From Sapria himalayana (lineage: Eukaryota > Streptophyta > Magnoliopsida > Malpighiales > Rafflesiaceae): 64,000 nt of DNA. Numbering within the stretch: the stretch's first letter is position 1; every line of letters begins with the position of its first letter. A program made the translations under genes and the position numbers. Shown here piece by piece: positions 10,375-24,680 of the stretch. The notes under the pieces were generated by a model. It saw only the letters and a list, made by a program, of their open reading frames with translations. It did no database searches and was not told where the DNA came from. The stretch lies in contig JAREIK010017065.1 in NCBI GenBank assembly GCA_029783825.1, forward strand, positions 16,604-80,603, read 5' to 3'.

Positions 10375-13300
10375 AAAAAGAATAAATAGAATAAAAAGAA
10401 TAAGTAGAATAAGAAGAAAAAAGAGAACGAGATGAATTAGAAAAATTAGTAGAATACGATGAATAAAAAGAATAAGTATAATAAAAAGATTAAAAAGAAT
10501 AAAAACAATAAGAAGAATAAGAAGAATAAGAAATATACCAAGAATAAAAAGATTAAAAAAATTAAAAGAATAAGAAGAATAAGAAGAATAAGATGAAAAG
10601 TAGAATAAGAATAAAACGAAGATTAAGAAGAAAAAGAAGAATAAAAAGAATAAGAAGAATAAGAAGAATAAGAAGAATAAAAAGAATAAAAAGAATAAAA
10701 AAAATAAGAATAATAAGAAGGATTAAAAGAATAAGAAGCATAAGAAGAATAAAAAGAATAAGAAGCATAAGAAGAATAAGAAGAAAGATAAGAATAAAAA
10801 TAATAAGATGAATACCATACCAAGAATAAGAAGAATAATAATAAATGAGAATAAATAGAAGAATAAGTAGAATAAGATAAATAAGAAGAAAATAAGTAAA
10901 AGAGAAAAAAGAATTATAAAAAAATAACTAGAATAAGAAGAATAAGAAGAATAAGAAGAAAGAAAAGAATAATAGGAAGAATAAGAAAAATAAGAAGAAT
11001 AAGAAGTATAAGAAAAATAAGAAGAATATAAAGAATTAGAAGAATAAGATGAATAAGAATTATAAGAAGAATAAGAAGAAAAGAAGATAAAGAAGAATAA
11101 GAAGAATAAGAAGAATAAGAAGATAAAGAAGAATAAGAAGAATAAGAAGATAAAGAAGAATAAGAAGAATAAGAAGAATAAGAAGATAAAGAAGAATAAG
11201 AATAATAAGAAGAATAAGAAGAATAAGAAGAAATGAGAAGAATAAGAAGAATAAGAAGAATAAGAAGGATAAGAATAATAATAATAATAATAATAAGAAT
11301 AAGAAGAATAAGAAGTAGAAGAATAATAAGAAGAATAAAAAAAATAAGAATAATAAGAAGTGTAAGAAGAATAATAAGAATAAGAATAATAAGAAGAAAA
11401 AGAATAATAAGAAGAATAAGATGAATATGATGAATAAGAAGAATAAAAAGAATAAGAGGCATAGGAAGAATGAGAAGCATAAGAAGAATAAGAAGAATAA
11501 GAAGAATAAGAAGAGGAAAAAGAATAATAAGTTGAATTAGATAAATAAGTAGAATAAGATGAATAAGAATAATAAGAAGAATAATAAAATTAATAAGAAT
11601 GTGAATAATAAGAAGAATTAGAAGAATAAAAGGATAATAAGAATGAGAAGAATAAAAAGATTAAGAATAATAAAAAGAATTAGCAGAATAAGAAGAATAA
11701 AATGAATAATAAGAAAAGAAGAATAAAAAGAAAAGGAAGAATAAGAAGTATAAGGAGAATAAAAATTATAAAAAGAATAAGAACAATAAGTTGAATAATA
11801 AGAATAAGATGAATACCAGGAATACCCTGAATAAAAAGAATAAGAAGAATAAGAAGGAAAAGAAGTATAAGAAGTAAAAGAAAATAAGAAGAATATAAAT
11901 ATTAAAAAGAATAAGTAGAAAAAGAAGAATAAAAATAATAAGAAGAATAAGATGAATAAAAAAAATGAAAAAATTTTGATTAATTAGAAGAATAAAAAGA
12001 ATAATAAGAATAGAATGAATAAGAAGTATAATAATAATAAGAAAAATAAGAAAAATAAGAAGAATAAGTAGAGGAAATATAATAAGAAGAATAAAAAGAA
12101 TAAGAAGAATAAGAATAATAGGAAAAATAACAATAATAAGAAGAATAAGAAAAAAACAATAAAAAAATTAAGAAGAATAAGAATAAAAAGAAGAATAAGA
12201 ATAATTAGAATAATAAGAAAAAAAATAAGAATAAGAAGAATTAGAAGAAAAAGAAGAAAACAAAGTTTATAAAGAAAAGAAGAATAAGAAGCATAAGAAG
12301 AATAAAAAGAATAAATTGAAGAAGAAGAAAAAGTAGAGTAAGAAGAATAAGAAGAATAAAACGAACAAGATGAATTAGAAAAATTAGAAGAATAAGATGA
12401 ATAAGAAGAATTAGTAGAATAATAAAATTAATAAGAATAAGAATAATAAAAAGAATGAGAAGAATAAGAAGAAAACCAAGAATAAAAAGATTAAGAAAAA
12501 TTAAAATAATTAGAAGAATAAGAAGAATAATAAGAATAAGAAGAATAAGAAGAAAAGTATAATAAGAAAAAAAAGAAGATTAAGAAGAAAAAGAAACATA
12601 AAAAGAATATAAAGAATAAAAAGAATAAGATGAATAGTAAAAATAAATATAATAAGAGACATAAGAAGAATAATAAGAATAATAAAAATAAAAATAATAA
12701 GAAGCATAAGAAGAATAAGAAGAATAAGAAGAATAATAAGAATAATAAGAATAATAAAAATAAGAAGAATAAGAAGAATAAGATCAATATCAAGAATATT
12801 ATGAATAAGAAGAATAAGAATAAACGTGAATAATTAGAAGAATACGTAGAATAAATAGAATAAAAAGAAAAAAGAATAAGAGAAAAAAGAAGAATAAAGG
12901 AATAAAAAGAATAAGAAAAATAATCAGAATAAGAAGAATAAGAAAAATAAGACGAATAAGAAAAATAAGAAGAATAAGAATATTAAGAAGAATAAGAAAA
13001 ATAAGAAGAATAAGAAGAATTAGAAAAATAAGAAGAATAAGAAGAATAATAAGATTAATAAGAATAATAAGATTAATAAGAATAAGAAGAATGAGAAGAA
13101 TAAGAAGAATAAGAAGAATAACAAGGATAAAAAAATTTTAAAATATATAGTTTAAGAAGAATAAAAAGAATAAGAAGAATAAGAAGCAGAAGAAGAATAT
13201 GAATAATAAAAAGAATAAGAAAATAGATGAATATCATGAATAGAATGAATAAGCAGAATAAGAATATTAAGAATAATTAAAAAAATATAAAGAATAGGAA

Positions 13301-16300
13301 GAATATGAAAAAAAGAAAAATAAGATGAATAAAATAATAAAAGAATATAGAAGAATAAGAAGAATAATAACAATAAGAAGAATAAAAATCATAAGAAGAT
13401 AAAAATAATATGAATAAGAAGAATAACAAGAATACCAGGAAAAAGAAGAAAAAGAAAAATAAGAATAAAAAAATGAATAAGAAGAATAGGATGAATAAGA
13501 CATATAATAAGATTATGAAAAAAAGAACAATAAGAAGAATAAGAAGAATAAAAAGAAAAGTATAATAATAATAAAAATAAGATTAAGAAGAAAAAGAAGA
13601 ATAAAAAGAATATTAAGAATAAATAAGATAAAAATAAAAAGAAGCATAAGAATAATAAGAATAATAAGAATAATAAGAAAAATAAGAAGCATAAGAAGAA
13701 TAAGAAGAATAAGTAGAATAATAACAATAAGAAGAATAATAAGAATAAGAAGAATAAGAAAAAAAATAAGAAACAAAGTATATAAAGAATAAGAACAATA
13801 AGAAGCATACAAATAATAAAAAGAATAAATTGAAGAAGCAGGAAAAGTAAAGTAAGAAGAATAAAATGAACAAGATGAATTAGAAAAATTAGAAGAATAA
13901 GATGAATAAGAAGAATTAGTAGAATAATAAAATTAATAAAAATAAGAATAATAAGAAGAATGAGAAAAATAAGAAGAATACCAAGAATAAAAAGGTTAAG
14001 AAAACTTAAAAGAATAAGAAGAATAAGAAGAATAAAAAGAATAATAAGAATAAGAAGAATACGAAAAAAAGTATAATAAGAAAAAAAAAGAATATTAAGA
14101 AGAAAAAAAAGAATAAAAAAGAATATAAAGAATAAAAAGAATAAGAAGAATAGTAAGTATAAATATAATAATAAGCATAAAAAGAATATGAAGAATAAAA
14201 ATAATAAAAATAATAAGAAACATAAGATGAATAAGAAGAATAATAAGAATAAGAAGAATAAGAATAATAAAAAGAATAAGATGACTAAGATGAATACCAA
14301 GAATACCATGAATAAGAAGAATAAGAATAAACCTAAATAATTAGAAGAATAACTAGAATAAGTAGAATAAGAAGAAAAAAGAATAGCAGAAAAAAGAAGA
14401 TTAAAAGAATAAGAAGAATAAGAAAAATAAGAAGATAAAAAAAATAAGATGAATAAGAAAAATAAGAAGAATAAGAAAAACAAGAAGAATAAGGAAAATA
14501 AGAATAATAAGAAAAATAAGAAGAATAAGAAGAATAAGAAGAATAAGATGAATAATAAGAATAAGAAGAATAATAAGATTAAAATAATAAGAACAATAAG
14601 AAGAATGAGAAGAATAAGAAAAATAATAAGGAAAAAAAGATTTAAAAATATATAGTTTAAGAAGAATAAGAAGAATAAGAAAAAAAGAAGAATAAGAAGC
14701 AAAAAAAGAATAAGAAGAATAAAAAGAATAAGAAAATAGTTGAATATCAAGAATAACATGAATAAGCAGAATAAGAATAAAAAAATAATAAGAATAATTA
14801 GAAAAATATTTAGAATAGGAAGAATAAGAAAAAAATAAGAATAAGAGGAATAAAATAATAAAAGAATATAGAAGAATAAGAAGAATAATAACAATAAGAA
14901 GAATAAAAATCAGAAGAAGATAAGAATAATATAAATAAGAAGAATAACAAGAATACTACCAAAAAGAAGAATAAGAAGAATAATAAAAAAAAGAAATAAA
15001 AAAGAATAAGAAGAATAGGATGAATAAGATGTATAATAAGATTCTGAAGAAAAGAATAATAAGAAGAATAAGAAGAATAAGAAGAAAAATATAATAAGAA
15101 AAAAATGAAGATTAAGAAGAAAAAGAAGAATAAAAAGACTATTAACAATAAAAAGAATAAGAAGAATAGGAAGAATAAAAATAATATGAAGCATAAGAAG
15201 AATAAGAAGAATGAAAATAATACGAACCATGAGAAGAATAAGAAGAATAAGTAGGATAATAAGAATAAGAAGAATAAGATGAATAAGAAGAATAAGACGA
15301 AAAAGAAGAATAAGAAGAATACCAAGAATACCATGAATAAGAATATTAAGATTAAACGAGAATAATTAGAAGAAAAAGTAGAAAAAGTAGAATAAGAAGA
15401 ATAGACAATAAGAGAAAAGAAAAATAAAAGAATAAGAAGAATAAGAAAAATAAGAAGAATAATAAAAATTAGAAGAATAAGCAAAATAAGAAGAATAAAA
15501 AAAATAAGAAGAGAATAAGAAGAATTATAAAAATAAGAAGAATAAGATGAATAATAAGAATAAGAAGAAAAATAAGATTAATAAGAATAAGAACAAAAAG
15601 AAGAATGAGATGAATAAGAAGAATAATAAAGAAAAAAAGATTTAAAAAATATAGTTTAAGAAGAAGAATAAGAAGCAAAAGAAGAATAAGAAGAATAAAA
15701 AGAATAAGAAAATAGATGAATATCAAGAATAACATGAATAAGTAGAATAAGAATAATTAGAAAAATATATAGAATAGGAAGAATAAGAAAAATAGAAGAA
15801 TAAGAGGAATAAAATTATAAAAGAATTAAGAAGACAAAGAAGAATAATAATAATGAGAAGAATAAAAATTATAAGAAGATAAGAATAATATGAATTAGAA
15901 GAATAACAAGAATACCATGAAAAAGAAGAATAAAAAGAATAAGAAGAATAATAAAAATAAGATGAAAAAGAAGAATAGGATGAATAAGACGCATAATAAG
16001 ATTATGAAGAAAAGAAGAATAAGAACAATAAGATGAATAAGAAGTTTAAAAATAATAAAAATAAAAAGAAAAGTAAGAAAAGTAAGAAAAATAAGAAGCA
16101 TAAGAAGAATAAGAAGAATAAGAAGAATAAAGTGAATAAGAATAAAAAGTAGAGTAGGAAAAATAAGAAGAATAAAAAGAACAAGATTAATTATAAAAAT
16201 TAGATGAATAAGATGAATTAGTAGAATAATAAAATTTAAAATAATTAGAATAATAAGAATAAAGAGAAGAATAAGAAGAATACCAAGAACGAAAAGTTTA

Positions 16301-16672
16301 AGAAAAATTAAAAGAATAAGAAGAATAAGAAGAATAAGATGTATAAGAAGTATAAGAAGTATAAGAAGAATATGAAGAATAACAAGAAGAATAAGAATAA
16401 GAATAAAAGAAGAGTAAAAAAAAGAAGTATAGAAGAATAAGAAGAATAAAAAAAATAAGAAGAATAAGAAGTGTAAAAAGAATTAGATGAATAATATGAA
16501 TAAGAATAATAAGAAGGATAATAAGAATAAGAATAATAAGCATAAAAATAAGATTAAGAAAAATAAGAAGAATAAGACGACTAAGAAGAATAAGAAGAAA
16601 AATAAAAAAATAGAAGAATAAAAATAATAAGAAGCATAGGAAGAATTAGAAGAATAAAAAGAAGAAGAAGAA

Positions 16673-16713
<41 letters not shown>

Positions 16714-19700
16714 GAAATAATAAGAATAATATGAATTATTAATATAAGTAGAATAAGATGAATAAGATGTATAATAAGAATAAGAAAAAAAGAAAAATTA
16801 GAAGAGTAAGAAGAATTATAAAAATAAGAAGAATAATAAGAATTATAAGAATAAGAAGAATAGGAATAATAAGAAGAATAAGAAGAATAAGAAACATAAG
16901 AAGAATAATAAAAAAATAAAAATAAGAAGAATTAGTAGAGTAAGAATAATAAGAAAAATAAAAAGGATAAGAAAAATAAGAAGAATAAGATTAATAAGAA
17001 GAATAAGAAGAATAAGAAGAATAAGAAGAATAAGAAGAATAAACATAATAAAAAGAATAAGAAGAATAAAAATATTAAGAATAAGAATAATAAGAATAAT
17101 AAAAAGAATACTAAGAATAAAAAGAAAACAAAGTATTAAAAGAATAAGAAGAATAAGAAGCATAAGAAGAATAAAAAGAATAAAGAGAATGATAATAAAA
17201 AGTAGAGTAGGGAGAATAAGAAGATTAAAAATAACAAGATTAATTATAAAAATTAAATGAATGAGATGAATAAAATGAATAATAAGAATTAGTAGAATAA
17301 TAAAATTCAAAATAATAAGAATAAAGAGAAGAATAAGAAGAATACCAAGAATGAAAAGTTTAAAAAAAATTAAAAGAATAAGTAGAATAAGAAGAATAAG
17401 TAGAATAAGAAGAATAAGAATAATAAGATGAATAAGAAGAATAAGAAGAATAAGAATAAGAATAAAAAGAAGAATAAAAAAAATAAGAAGCATAAGAAGA
17501 ATAAGAAGAATACTAAAAATAAGAAGAATATGATTTTTCGAATAATAAAAAGAATATTAAGAATAAGAATAATAAGAAGAATTAGAAGATTAAGAATAAT
17601 AAGAAGAATAAGAATAATAACAATAATAAGAAGTATAAGACGACTAAGAAGAATAAAAAAAATATGAAGAAACATAAGAATAAAAATAATATGATGCATA
17701 GGAAGAATTAGAAGAATAAAAAGAAGAAGAATAGGAAGAAGAAGATGATGATGATGATGAATAAGAAGAATAAAATTAATTATAAAAATAAGTATAATAA
17801 GATTAATGAGAATAATAAGAAGAATATTAAGATTAATAAGAATAAGAACATTAAGTAGAATTAGAAGAATAAGAAGAATAAGAAGAATAGTACGAATAAA
17901 TGAATAACAAGAATAAAAAGATTAAAAAGAATAAAAAGAATTAGTAGAATACGAAGAATAAAAAGAATAAAAAGAAAATAATTAAAGGAGAATAAGAAGA
18001 ATAAGAAAAATAAGATGAATAATAATAATAATAAGTTGAATAGCAAGAAAACTAGGAATAAGAAGCATATGAATAATAAGAAGGATAAGAAGTATAAGAA
18101 GTATAAGAATAATAAGAAGAATATAAAGAATAAAAAGAATAAGTAGAAAAAAAAGAAAACTAAGAATAAGAAGAATAAGATGAATATGAATAATATGAAA
18201 ATTTTGAAGAATTAGAATAATAAAAAGAATAACAAGTATAGGACAAATAATAAATATAAGAAGAATAAAAAGAAAAGAAAAATAAGAAGAATAAGAATAA
18301 TTATATGAATAAGAAGAATAAGAAGAATAAGAAGAATAAAAAGAATAAGAAGAATAAGAAGCATAAGAAGAATAAGAAAAATAAAAAAAATAAGAAGAAT
18401 AAGAAGAGTAAGAAGAATAAGAATAATAAGAATAATAAGAATAATAAGAATAATAATAAGAATAAGAAGAATAAAAAGAATAAGAAGAATAAGAAAAATA
18501 AGAAAAATAAGAAAAATAAGAAAAATAAGAAAAATAAGATAAATAAGAAGAATAAGAAGAAGAAGAAGCATAAAAAAAATAAAAATAATAAGAAGCATAA
18601 AAAGAATAAGAAGAATAAATATAATAAAAAGAATAAGTAGAATGAGAAGAATAATAAAAATAAGAATAATAAAAAGAATAAGATGAATTTTAAAAATTAG
18701 TAGAATAAGATGAATAAGATGAATAAGAAGAATAAGAAGAACAAGTAGAATAATTATATTAATGAGAATAAGAACAATAAGAAGTATGAGAAGAATAAGA
18801 ATTATACCAAGAATAAAAATATTAAAAATAATAAAAAGAATAAGATGAATAAGAAGAATAAGAAGAATAAAAAAGAGTAAGAAGCATAAGCACAATAAGA
18901 AGAAAAATAAGAATAATAAGAACATGATGAATACCAAGAATACCATGAAAAAGAAGAATAAGAATAAAGGAGAATAATTAGAAGAATAAGTAGAATAAAA
19001 AGAATATGAAGAAAAAAAGAATAAGAGAAAAATGAAGTATACAAAAAAGAATAAGAAGAATAAAAAAATAAGAAGAATAATAAAAATAAGAAGAATAAGA
19101 AGAATTAGAAAAATAAGATGTATAAGATGAATAAGATGAATAATAAGATTAATAAGAATAAGAAGAATTAGAAGAATGAGAAGAATAAGAAGAATACCAT
19201 GTATAAAAAGATTAAAAAGAAAATAAATAGAATAAGAAGAATAATAAGAAACGAAGAATAAGAAGAATAAAAATAATATTAAGAATAAAAAGAATAAGTA
19301 GAAAAAAAAGAATAAGAAGCAAAAGAAGAATAAGAAGAATAAAAAGAATTAGAAAATAGATGAATATCAAGAATACCATGAATAAGTAGATTAAGAATAA
19401 TGATAATAATTAGAAGAATAAATAGAATAAGATGAATAAGAAGAAAAGAAGCATAAGAGGAATAAAAGAATAAAAGAATTAAGAAGAATAAAAAGAATAT
19501 TAAGAATAATAAGAATAAGAAAATTAGAAGAATTAGAAGAATAATAAGAATAAATAGAATTAGAAAGTAGATGAATATCAAGAATACCATGAATAAGTAG
19601 ATTAAGAATAATGAGAATAATTAGAAGAATAAATAGAATAAGAAGAATAAGAAGAAAAGAAGAATAAGAGGAATAAAAGAATAAAAGAATTAAGAAGAAT

Positions 19701-20040
19701 AAAAAGAATAATAAGAATAAGAAAATTACAAGAATTAGAAGAATAAGAAAAATAAGAAAATAAGAAGAATAAATAGAATTAGAAGAATAATAAGAATAGG
19801 AATAATAATTTGAATAAAAAGAATAAGAAAAATTAGAAGAATTAGAAGAATAAGAAGAATAACAATAATAGGATGAATAAAAGTATAAGAATAAAAAGAA
19901 GAATATGAAGAATAAGTACAATAAGAAGAATAAAAAGAATTTTTAGAAAAAGAAGAATATGCAAAATAAGAAGAATAAAAAGTATACGAAGAATAAGAAT
20001 AATTACAAGAATTATAAAAATAAGAAGAATAAGAAGAAGT
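10375..20040. repeat. Long AAGAAGAAT-type array with higher-order repeats
   Basis: About 9.7 kb in which the + strand is almost only A and G with interspersed T and very little C. The commonest word is the 9-mer AAGAAGAAT, giving Lys-Lys-Asn, Arg-Arg-Ile or stop-containing frames on + and Leu-Leu-Ile, Phe-Phe-Leu or Ser-Ser-Tyr on minus. The long minus-strand open frames here, up to about 500 codons at 13389-14894, are products of this periodicity. Rare variant blocks recur in order: ATATAGTTTAAGAAG at 13145, 14650 and 15649, and GAATACCAAGAATACC-like text near 11813, 14290, 15318 and 18930. This shows higher-order repeats of roughly 1-1.5 kb. It follows the LINE A 3' end and precedes the LINE B 5' end. 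Confidence 0.95.
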
Positions 20041-20122
20041 TTACATGAGAGAGAGAAAGTGGGGTATTCTAGAGAGAAAAAACTCCTAATCATGCCAGAA
20101 AGGGGTGGAAATCTTGCTGGAA

Positions 20123-21375
20123 ATGAAGAAAAATGATTATTTTGATCATAAGAAATCATTTTTTAACATTCATTATCCAACAGCATCCCCTAATAATCAT
20201 CCATTGATAAAAAATGAGGATCCTACGATTTATTTTTTCCCCTGAAGACATCAATACTCTCAGAAGCTCACAAGTTTTCTCTCATCGATAAATTTTCTCA
20301 TGCTCGGCCATGCATTGATGAAATAAGAAATTTATTCTCCTCGCTCAAGCTTAAAGGATTGATTAAGCTGGCATTGATAGACAGTAAGCATGTCCTGGTG
20401 CATCTCTTCGTAGAAGAAGATTTTCTTCATCTGTGACTAAAGATTAATTATAATGTAAAGGGCTACCTTATGAGGACATTCAAATGGACAGCAAGCTTTA
20501 ACACGAAGTAAGAACCCCCACTTACTTAGGTATGGTTTCTTCTGCCCTTATTGCCTATACATTTCTTCTACAAAACATCTTTCTACTTCATCTCTAATCT
20601 CATTGGGAAACCCTTATTGATGGATGGCTCCGCTACTAACCTCCCTCGACCAAGTGTTGCACAAGTATGCATAGAGGTTAATATCCATCTCCCTTTCTCT
20701 CAATGGATATGGATTGGTCAGAATAAAAATCAAGGTTTCTAGCAACCTTTTACTCCCAAGGCCTTCCCTAGTTATTGTAATCAATGCAAAAAGAGAGGAA
20801 ATAACTCAGAAAAATACATTGTAAATATAAAGAGGGTAGAACATAAGATTTGGGTTAGAAAAGAGGAGGCTAGATAGGAGGAAACTAACGCAGAGGATGA
20901 ATAGAACACTATACAAACAACATATTCTCCAAAAAAATGCTTCCCAAAACAAAAATATAACAGAATAGGAAAGAATTAGACTTATGATCAATAGAATATA
21001 GGAACTAGTTATTAGAACTAGGAATGTTAAAATAAACATAAGAAGAAAGAAAACTCAGAGAGTTGGTTCACTGGATCAAATTTTGGTTCAGACTCTAAAT
21101 CAATAAAAAGATGTAATAATATAATAACTAAAACAGAAACCCTTAGGGAAAATCATTCCATAGATGATTAGAAATTGAAAAAAAAAATGGAGATAGGAAA
21201 TAGAGATAAGGCACTAGAAGATTTAAAAATTATAAGCTTACAAATGGATAAATTATTTAAAGTAGGGAATCTTGTTAAAACCCAACCTAATCACATAAAA
21301 AAACAAGAAACATACAAAAACACTTTATTAAAACTAATGAATTACAAAATAAATCAAGGGCTCAATCAAAACTAG
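20123..21375 (+). pseudogene. LINE B ORF1 (DUF4283-like, zinc knuckle)
   Basis: The start ATG at 20123 reads MKKNDYFDHKKSFF, which aligns with the ORF1 starts of LINEs C (MGQNDFFLNQKSF) and D. A DUF4283-like block follows near 20300-20520 with SLKLKGLIKLALIDSKHV. Then comes a segment near 20551-20740 (LIGKPLLMDGSA, then RPSVAQVCIEVN, ending PFSQWIWIGQ). The knuckle region is near 20770 (YCNQCKKRGNNSEK), where the expected His and last Cys are lost. Several stops and frameshifts are present. ORF1 proteins of L1 elements bind RNA; this copy cannot encode one intact. Confidence 0.78.
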
Positions 21376-21381
21376 TTAATA

Positions 21382-24300
21382 ATGCATAAATACTTATCTG
21401 GATTATTCGGGGTATAACTAACTCCCCCTCACTAAATAGATTAATTTAAATGATAAAAATTCATAAAATCTTCCTATTAATGATTCTTGAACCTATGGTG
21501 GGTATAGATCAATTATAAAGCTTCAAAGAAAAGTTAGGATATAAAAATGCTATATCTAAAAAAATTAGTAAAATCTGGCTATGTGGAATAACTTGGATAT
21601 AAATAATAGAAGAAAAAGATAAAATTATTAACCTTAGTTTAGGTAAAAACATAGACAGAATTATATCAATCGTATATGCTAGTAACTTGAGAAATAAAAG
21701 AAAAGAGATATGGAAAAAATGGAAGAAATATCAAATAAGAATTTACCATGGATAATAGGAAGAAGCTTCAACACTGTAAAGAATTCATTAGAGTAAAAAA
21801 GGAGGTAGACCAATAAATACACAAGCTAGTGATCAATTCAATAAGATGATATCTAAGACCAAATTATTAGAAATAGACTTCTTGGGCTCAAAATATACAT
21901 GGACAAATAACCACAAAAAGAAAGGAATTATCTGGTCAAGACTAGACATGAGTCTCCTCAACTCTAAGTGGATGGACACTTTTGGTAATATAGGCATTAA
22001 ACACTTGAACAGTACTTGATCAGATCATAATCCTTTACTTATCACCCCTCAAAAAAAGAAATGAATAGATTATCATTTAATTTTCAAAATATGTGGTGCT
22101 TACACGAAGAATTTTTGGACACGATCAAAGAGTCATGGAAGTCCCACTTAAAGGTAATCCAGCAAAGATTTTCTCAGGTAAATTATATAGACTATGATCA
22201 TGTTTATCGGATTGGAACACAAAAAAATATTGAAACATTAATAAAATCATTCAAGATATGGAACAAAAAATAGATGAACTAGAAAATGAACATGACAAAA
22301 ATCATAACGCGAACAATCTCAAGTCTCTTCACAAAGCCCAAGGTGAATTCAAATTAAAATTACACATGGAGGTCTTCTGAAACAAAGATCGAAAACAAAA
22401 TGGTTAAAAGAGGGGGGGTCTAGATACTAAGTTTTTTCAGCAAATCACTAGAATAAAAAAAATCAAAAACACAAGATAAAAGGAATTAGAAATAAGGAAG
22501 CTCATGGGTAGAAAATAAAAAAGACATAAAGGAAACATTAAAAAAATTTACAATTACTATTATGCAAAAACAATGAACAAACAAGTCATAACCTTTTACA
22601 AAACATAAATAAAATTATTAATGAAGAAAATAATAAAATTGTAATGGAATTTCTGGATGAAATAGAAATTAAAAATATAATATTTAGTTTAATATAAACA
22701 GTGTTGCAGGACTAGATGGATGGAACAATGTGTTTTTTCAAGTATGCTGGGGCATAATTAAAATAGACCTTCCTCAGGCCATACACTGGTTCTTTTGTGG
22801 GGCTGAATTAAATAAAAATGGTCACTTACACACATAATTTTAAAAATGAAAAAAGAAAATCCTCAAAAGGGAGAAGACTATCATCTAATTAACCTATGCA
22901 ACTCTACATATAAAATCCTAGCCAAATTAATGCAAAGCAGATTAAGTCTTTTCCTCCCAAAAATCATCTCTAAGGAACAAACATGCTTCATGAAAGATAG
23001 ATTAATCATGAAAATATATTCTTAGCTAAATAATTAATGAAAGACATCTCTAATAAAGTAAGGCGCCACAATGTAGTCTTTAAATTAGACCTTTCTAAAT
23101 CATTCGATAGAATAGACTGGAAAATGCTATGCTATATCATGAGAAAAATGATTTATGTAGAAAGCTAGATCGATTTAATTTTTAGATGCGTCTCAAGTAC
23201 TTGGTTCAAATTATTATTAATGGGGAAAGGGGATGAATTTAAACCCACTCAGGGACTAAGATAAGGTGATCCTTTGTCTCCTGCCCTTTTTAACATTTAT
23301 CCTGAATTGTTCTGGTCAATTTAATATATAAAACTAGAAAAGGAGATATCATTTAAGCACTTTAAAGATTCACCTCAGGTGGATTTCCTAGCATATCTAG
23401 ATGATATAATTATTTTTACAAATGGTAATAAAAAATCTATAACTAACCTAATGAAACTATTCTAAAATCTGGAAGAAGCAACATGTTTAACATTAAATAG
23501 AAATAAAAGCCAATTCATAAAATCTAGCCTAGCACCTCTTAGAATAATCCATAGACTAAATGATATTACAGGTTTTTCCCAAGCAAAAGGAGCAATCACT
23601 TATCTTGGATGCCCTTTATTTGAAGGAAAAATAGAAATAGAATACATAGATTTATTATTAGATAAAATTAGTCAGAAAATTGCAGAATGAAAAATAGAAA
23701 TGCTTAATATGAGTGGAAAAATTATACTTATCAATCACGTCCTACAAAGCATATGCATACTTTTATAATTATGCTGCCCCCCAAAAAATTAATCAAAAAA
23801 ATAGAAAATGAATTTGCAAATTTTCTTTGGGGGAAAAAGATGTAAAACATAAAATGAACTGGATCAAATGAAGGACTGTTGCTATCCAAAAGAAAAAAAC
23901 TAGTTTAGGCATCTTTAATTTAAAAGAAATATCACAAGCATGGGCATGTAAGAGGTGGTGGGGAGTTAAAGATAATAATAGTTTATGGGCTAAATATATG
24001 AGAGCTAAATACCTAGTCAATAACAGCACTACTAAGGATAAAAAGCTTTATAATAGTTCTTAGATATGGAAGCAAACACTAAAACAAAGAGAAATAGTGG
24101 ATAGAAATTCAGTCCTTACAAAATACGAATGGAATGGAAATTAAATGAAGAAGGACTATATTCTTTAAAATCTATCAAAATTTTAATTAGAAAGAAAAAA
24201 ACACAGCAAGAGCTATTTAAATGGTGCTAGAACAATAATAACTCACCAAAAATATGTTTATTTCTTTGGAAAACTGTGTCTAATATATTCCCACTAGACA

Positions 24301-24419
24301 CCCTTATTCAAAAGAAAGGCATAAACCTAGCTTTTTTAGATGCAATTGCTGCAAAGAAAATATAGAAACCCTAGAACATCTATTCTCTCAAGGTAACATA
24401 GCAGCAAAGATCTGGGAGA
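21382..24419 (+). pseudogene. LINE B ORF2 (endonuclease, RT, partial zf-RVT)
   Basis: ORF2 starts at or near ATG 21382. The endonuclease region contains IRGITNSPSLNRL, LEPMVGIDQL, WIIGRSFNTV (where GGDFN is expected, so the Asp is lost), YTWTNNHKKKGIIWSRLD and SDHNPLL with the catalytic His. RT follows, with the SVAGLDGWNN counterpart near 22700, DLSKSFDRIDW near 23085, GDPLSPALFN near 23270 and YLDD at 23394-23405 in place of YADD. The zf-RVT starts near 24240 and is cut at 24420. Frameshifts and stops occur throughout. Confidence 0.82.
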
Positions 24420-24680
24420 CACTACAAAATAATGTTCATTTAGCTAGGGATCAATCCCTAGCTAAATTGTAGGGGATCAATCCCTAGCTAAAATTAAGGG
24501 ATTAGCTAGGAAATAGAAAGGGATTTCTGATTTTCATTGGAATAAAAATTTGTAAGAGATTAGCAATGGATTAGTGATGGAATAGCCACGTAAATTCTGC
24601 ACAAAGAAAAGTGGGGAATTTAATGACGGATTTAGCAACGGAATTTCCCTTGCCAGTCTTTAATTATTTAATTTTTTTTA
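24420..24680. mobile_element. CACTA-like terminus with subterminal repeats
   Basis: CACTACAAAAT at 24420 is followed by repeated inverted words (TAGCTAGGGATC and ATCCCTAGCTA, twice), then GATTAGCTAGG, TTAGCAATGGATTAG and TTTAGCAACGGAA. The same kind of words follow the clear CACTA terminus at 52449. LINE B coding homology ends here. The first bases could also still be LINE sequence, since the reading ETLQNN is plausible zf-RVT text. No matching opposite terminus was found before 32682. Confidence 0.55.

Larger units (their letters stand above)
20041..24419 (+). mobile_element. LINE B: L1-type LINE, 3' part missing
   Basis: Its 5' end abuts the AAGAAT array at about 20040. ORF1 and ORF2 follow, up to the middle of zf-RVT. 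There the sequence changes into CACTA-like terminal text starting at 24420, so RNase H and the 3' UTR are missing. It is the most diverged of the five LINE copies (YLDD instead of YADD, and many substitutions in ORF1), but has the same domain order as LINE C. Confidence 0.82.

Noticed and set aside
13389..14894. 501-codon minus-strand open frame and many other long frames in the arrays
   Set aside because: Composition is only Leu/Phe/Ile/Ser/Tyr (or Lys/Asn/Arg/Ile on the other strand), caused by 3- and 9-bp periodicity of the repeats. Overlapping frames are open at the same place, and no domain is visible.
10375..20040. CRISPR array
   Set aside because: Repeats are short, degenerate and contiguous, with no unique spacers of constant length, and the context is eukaryotic.
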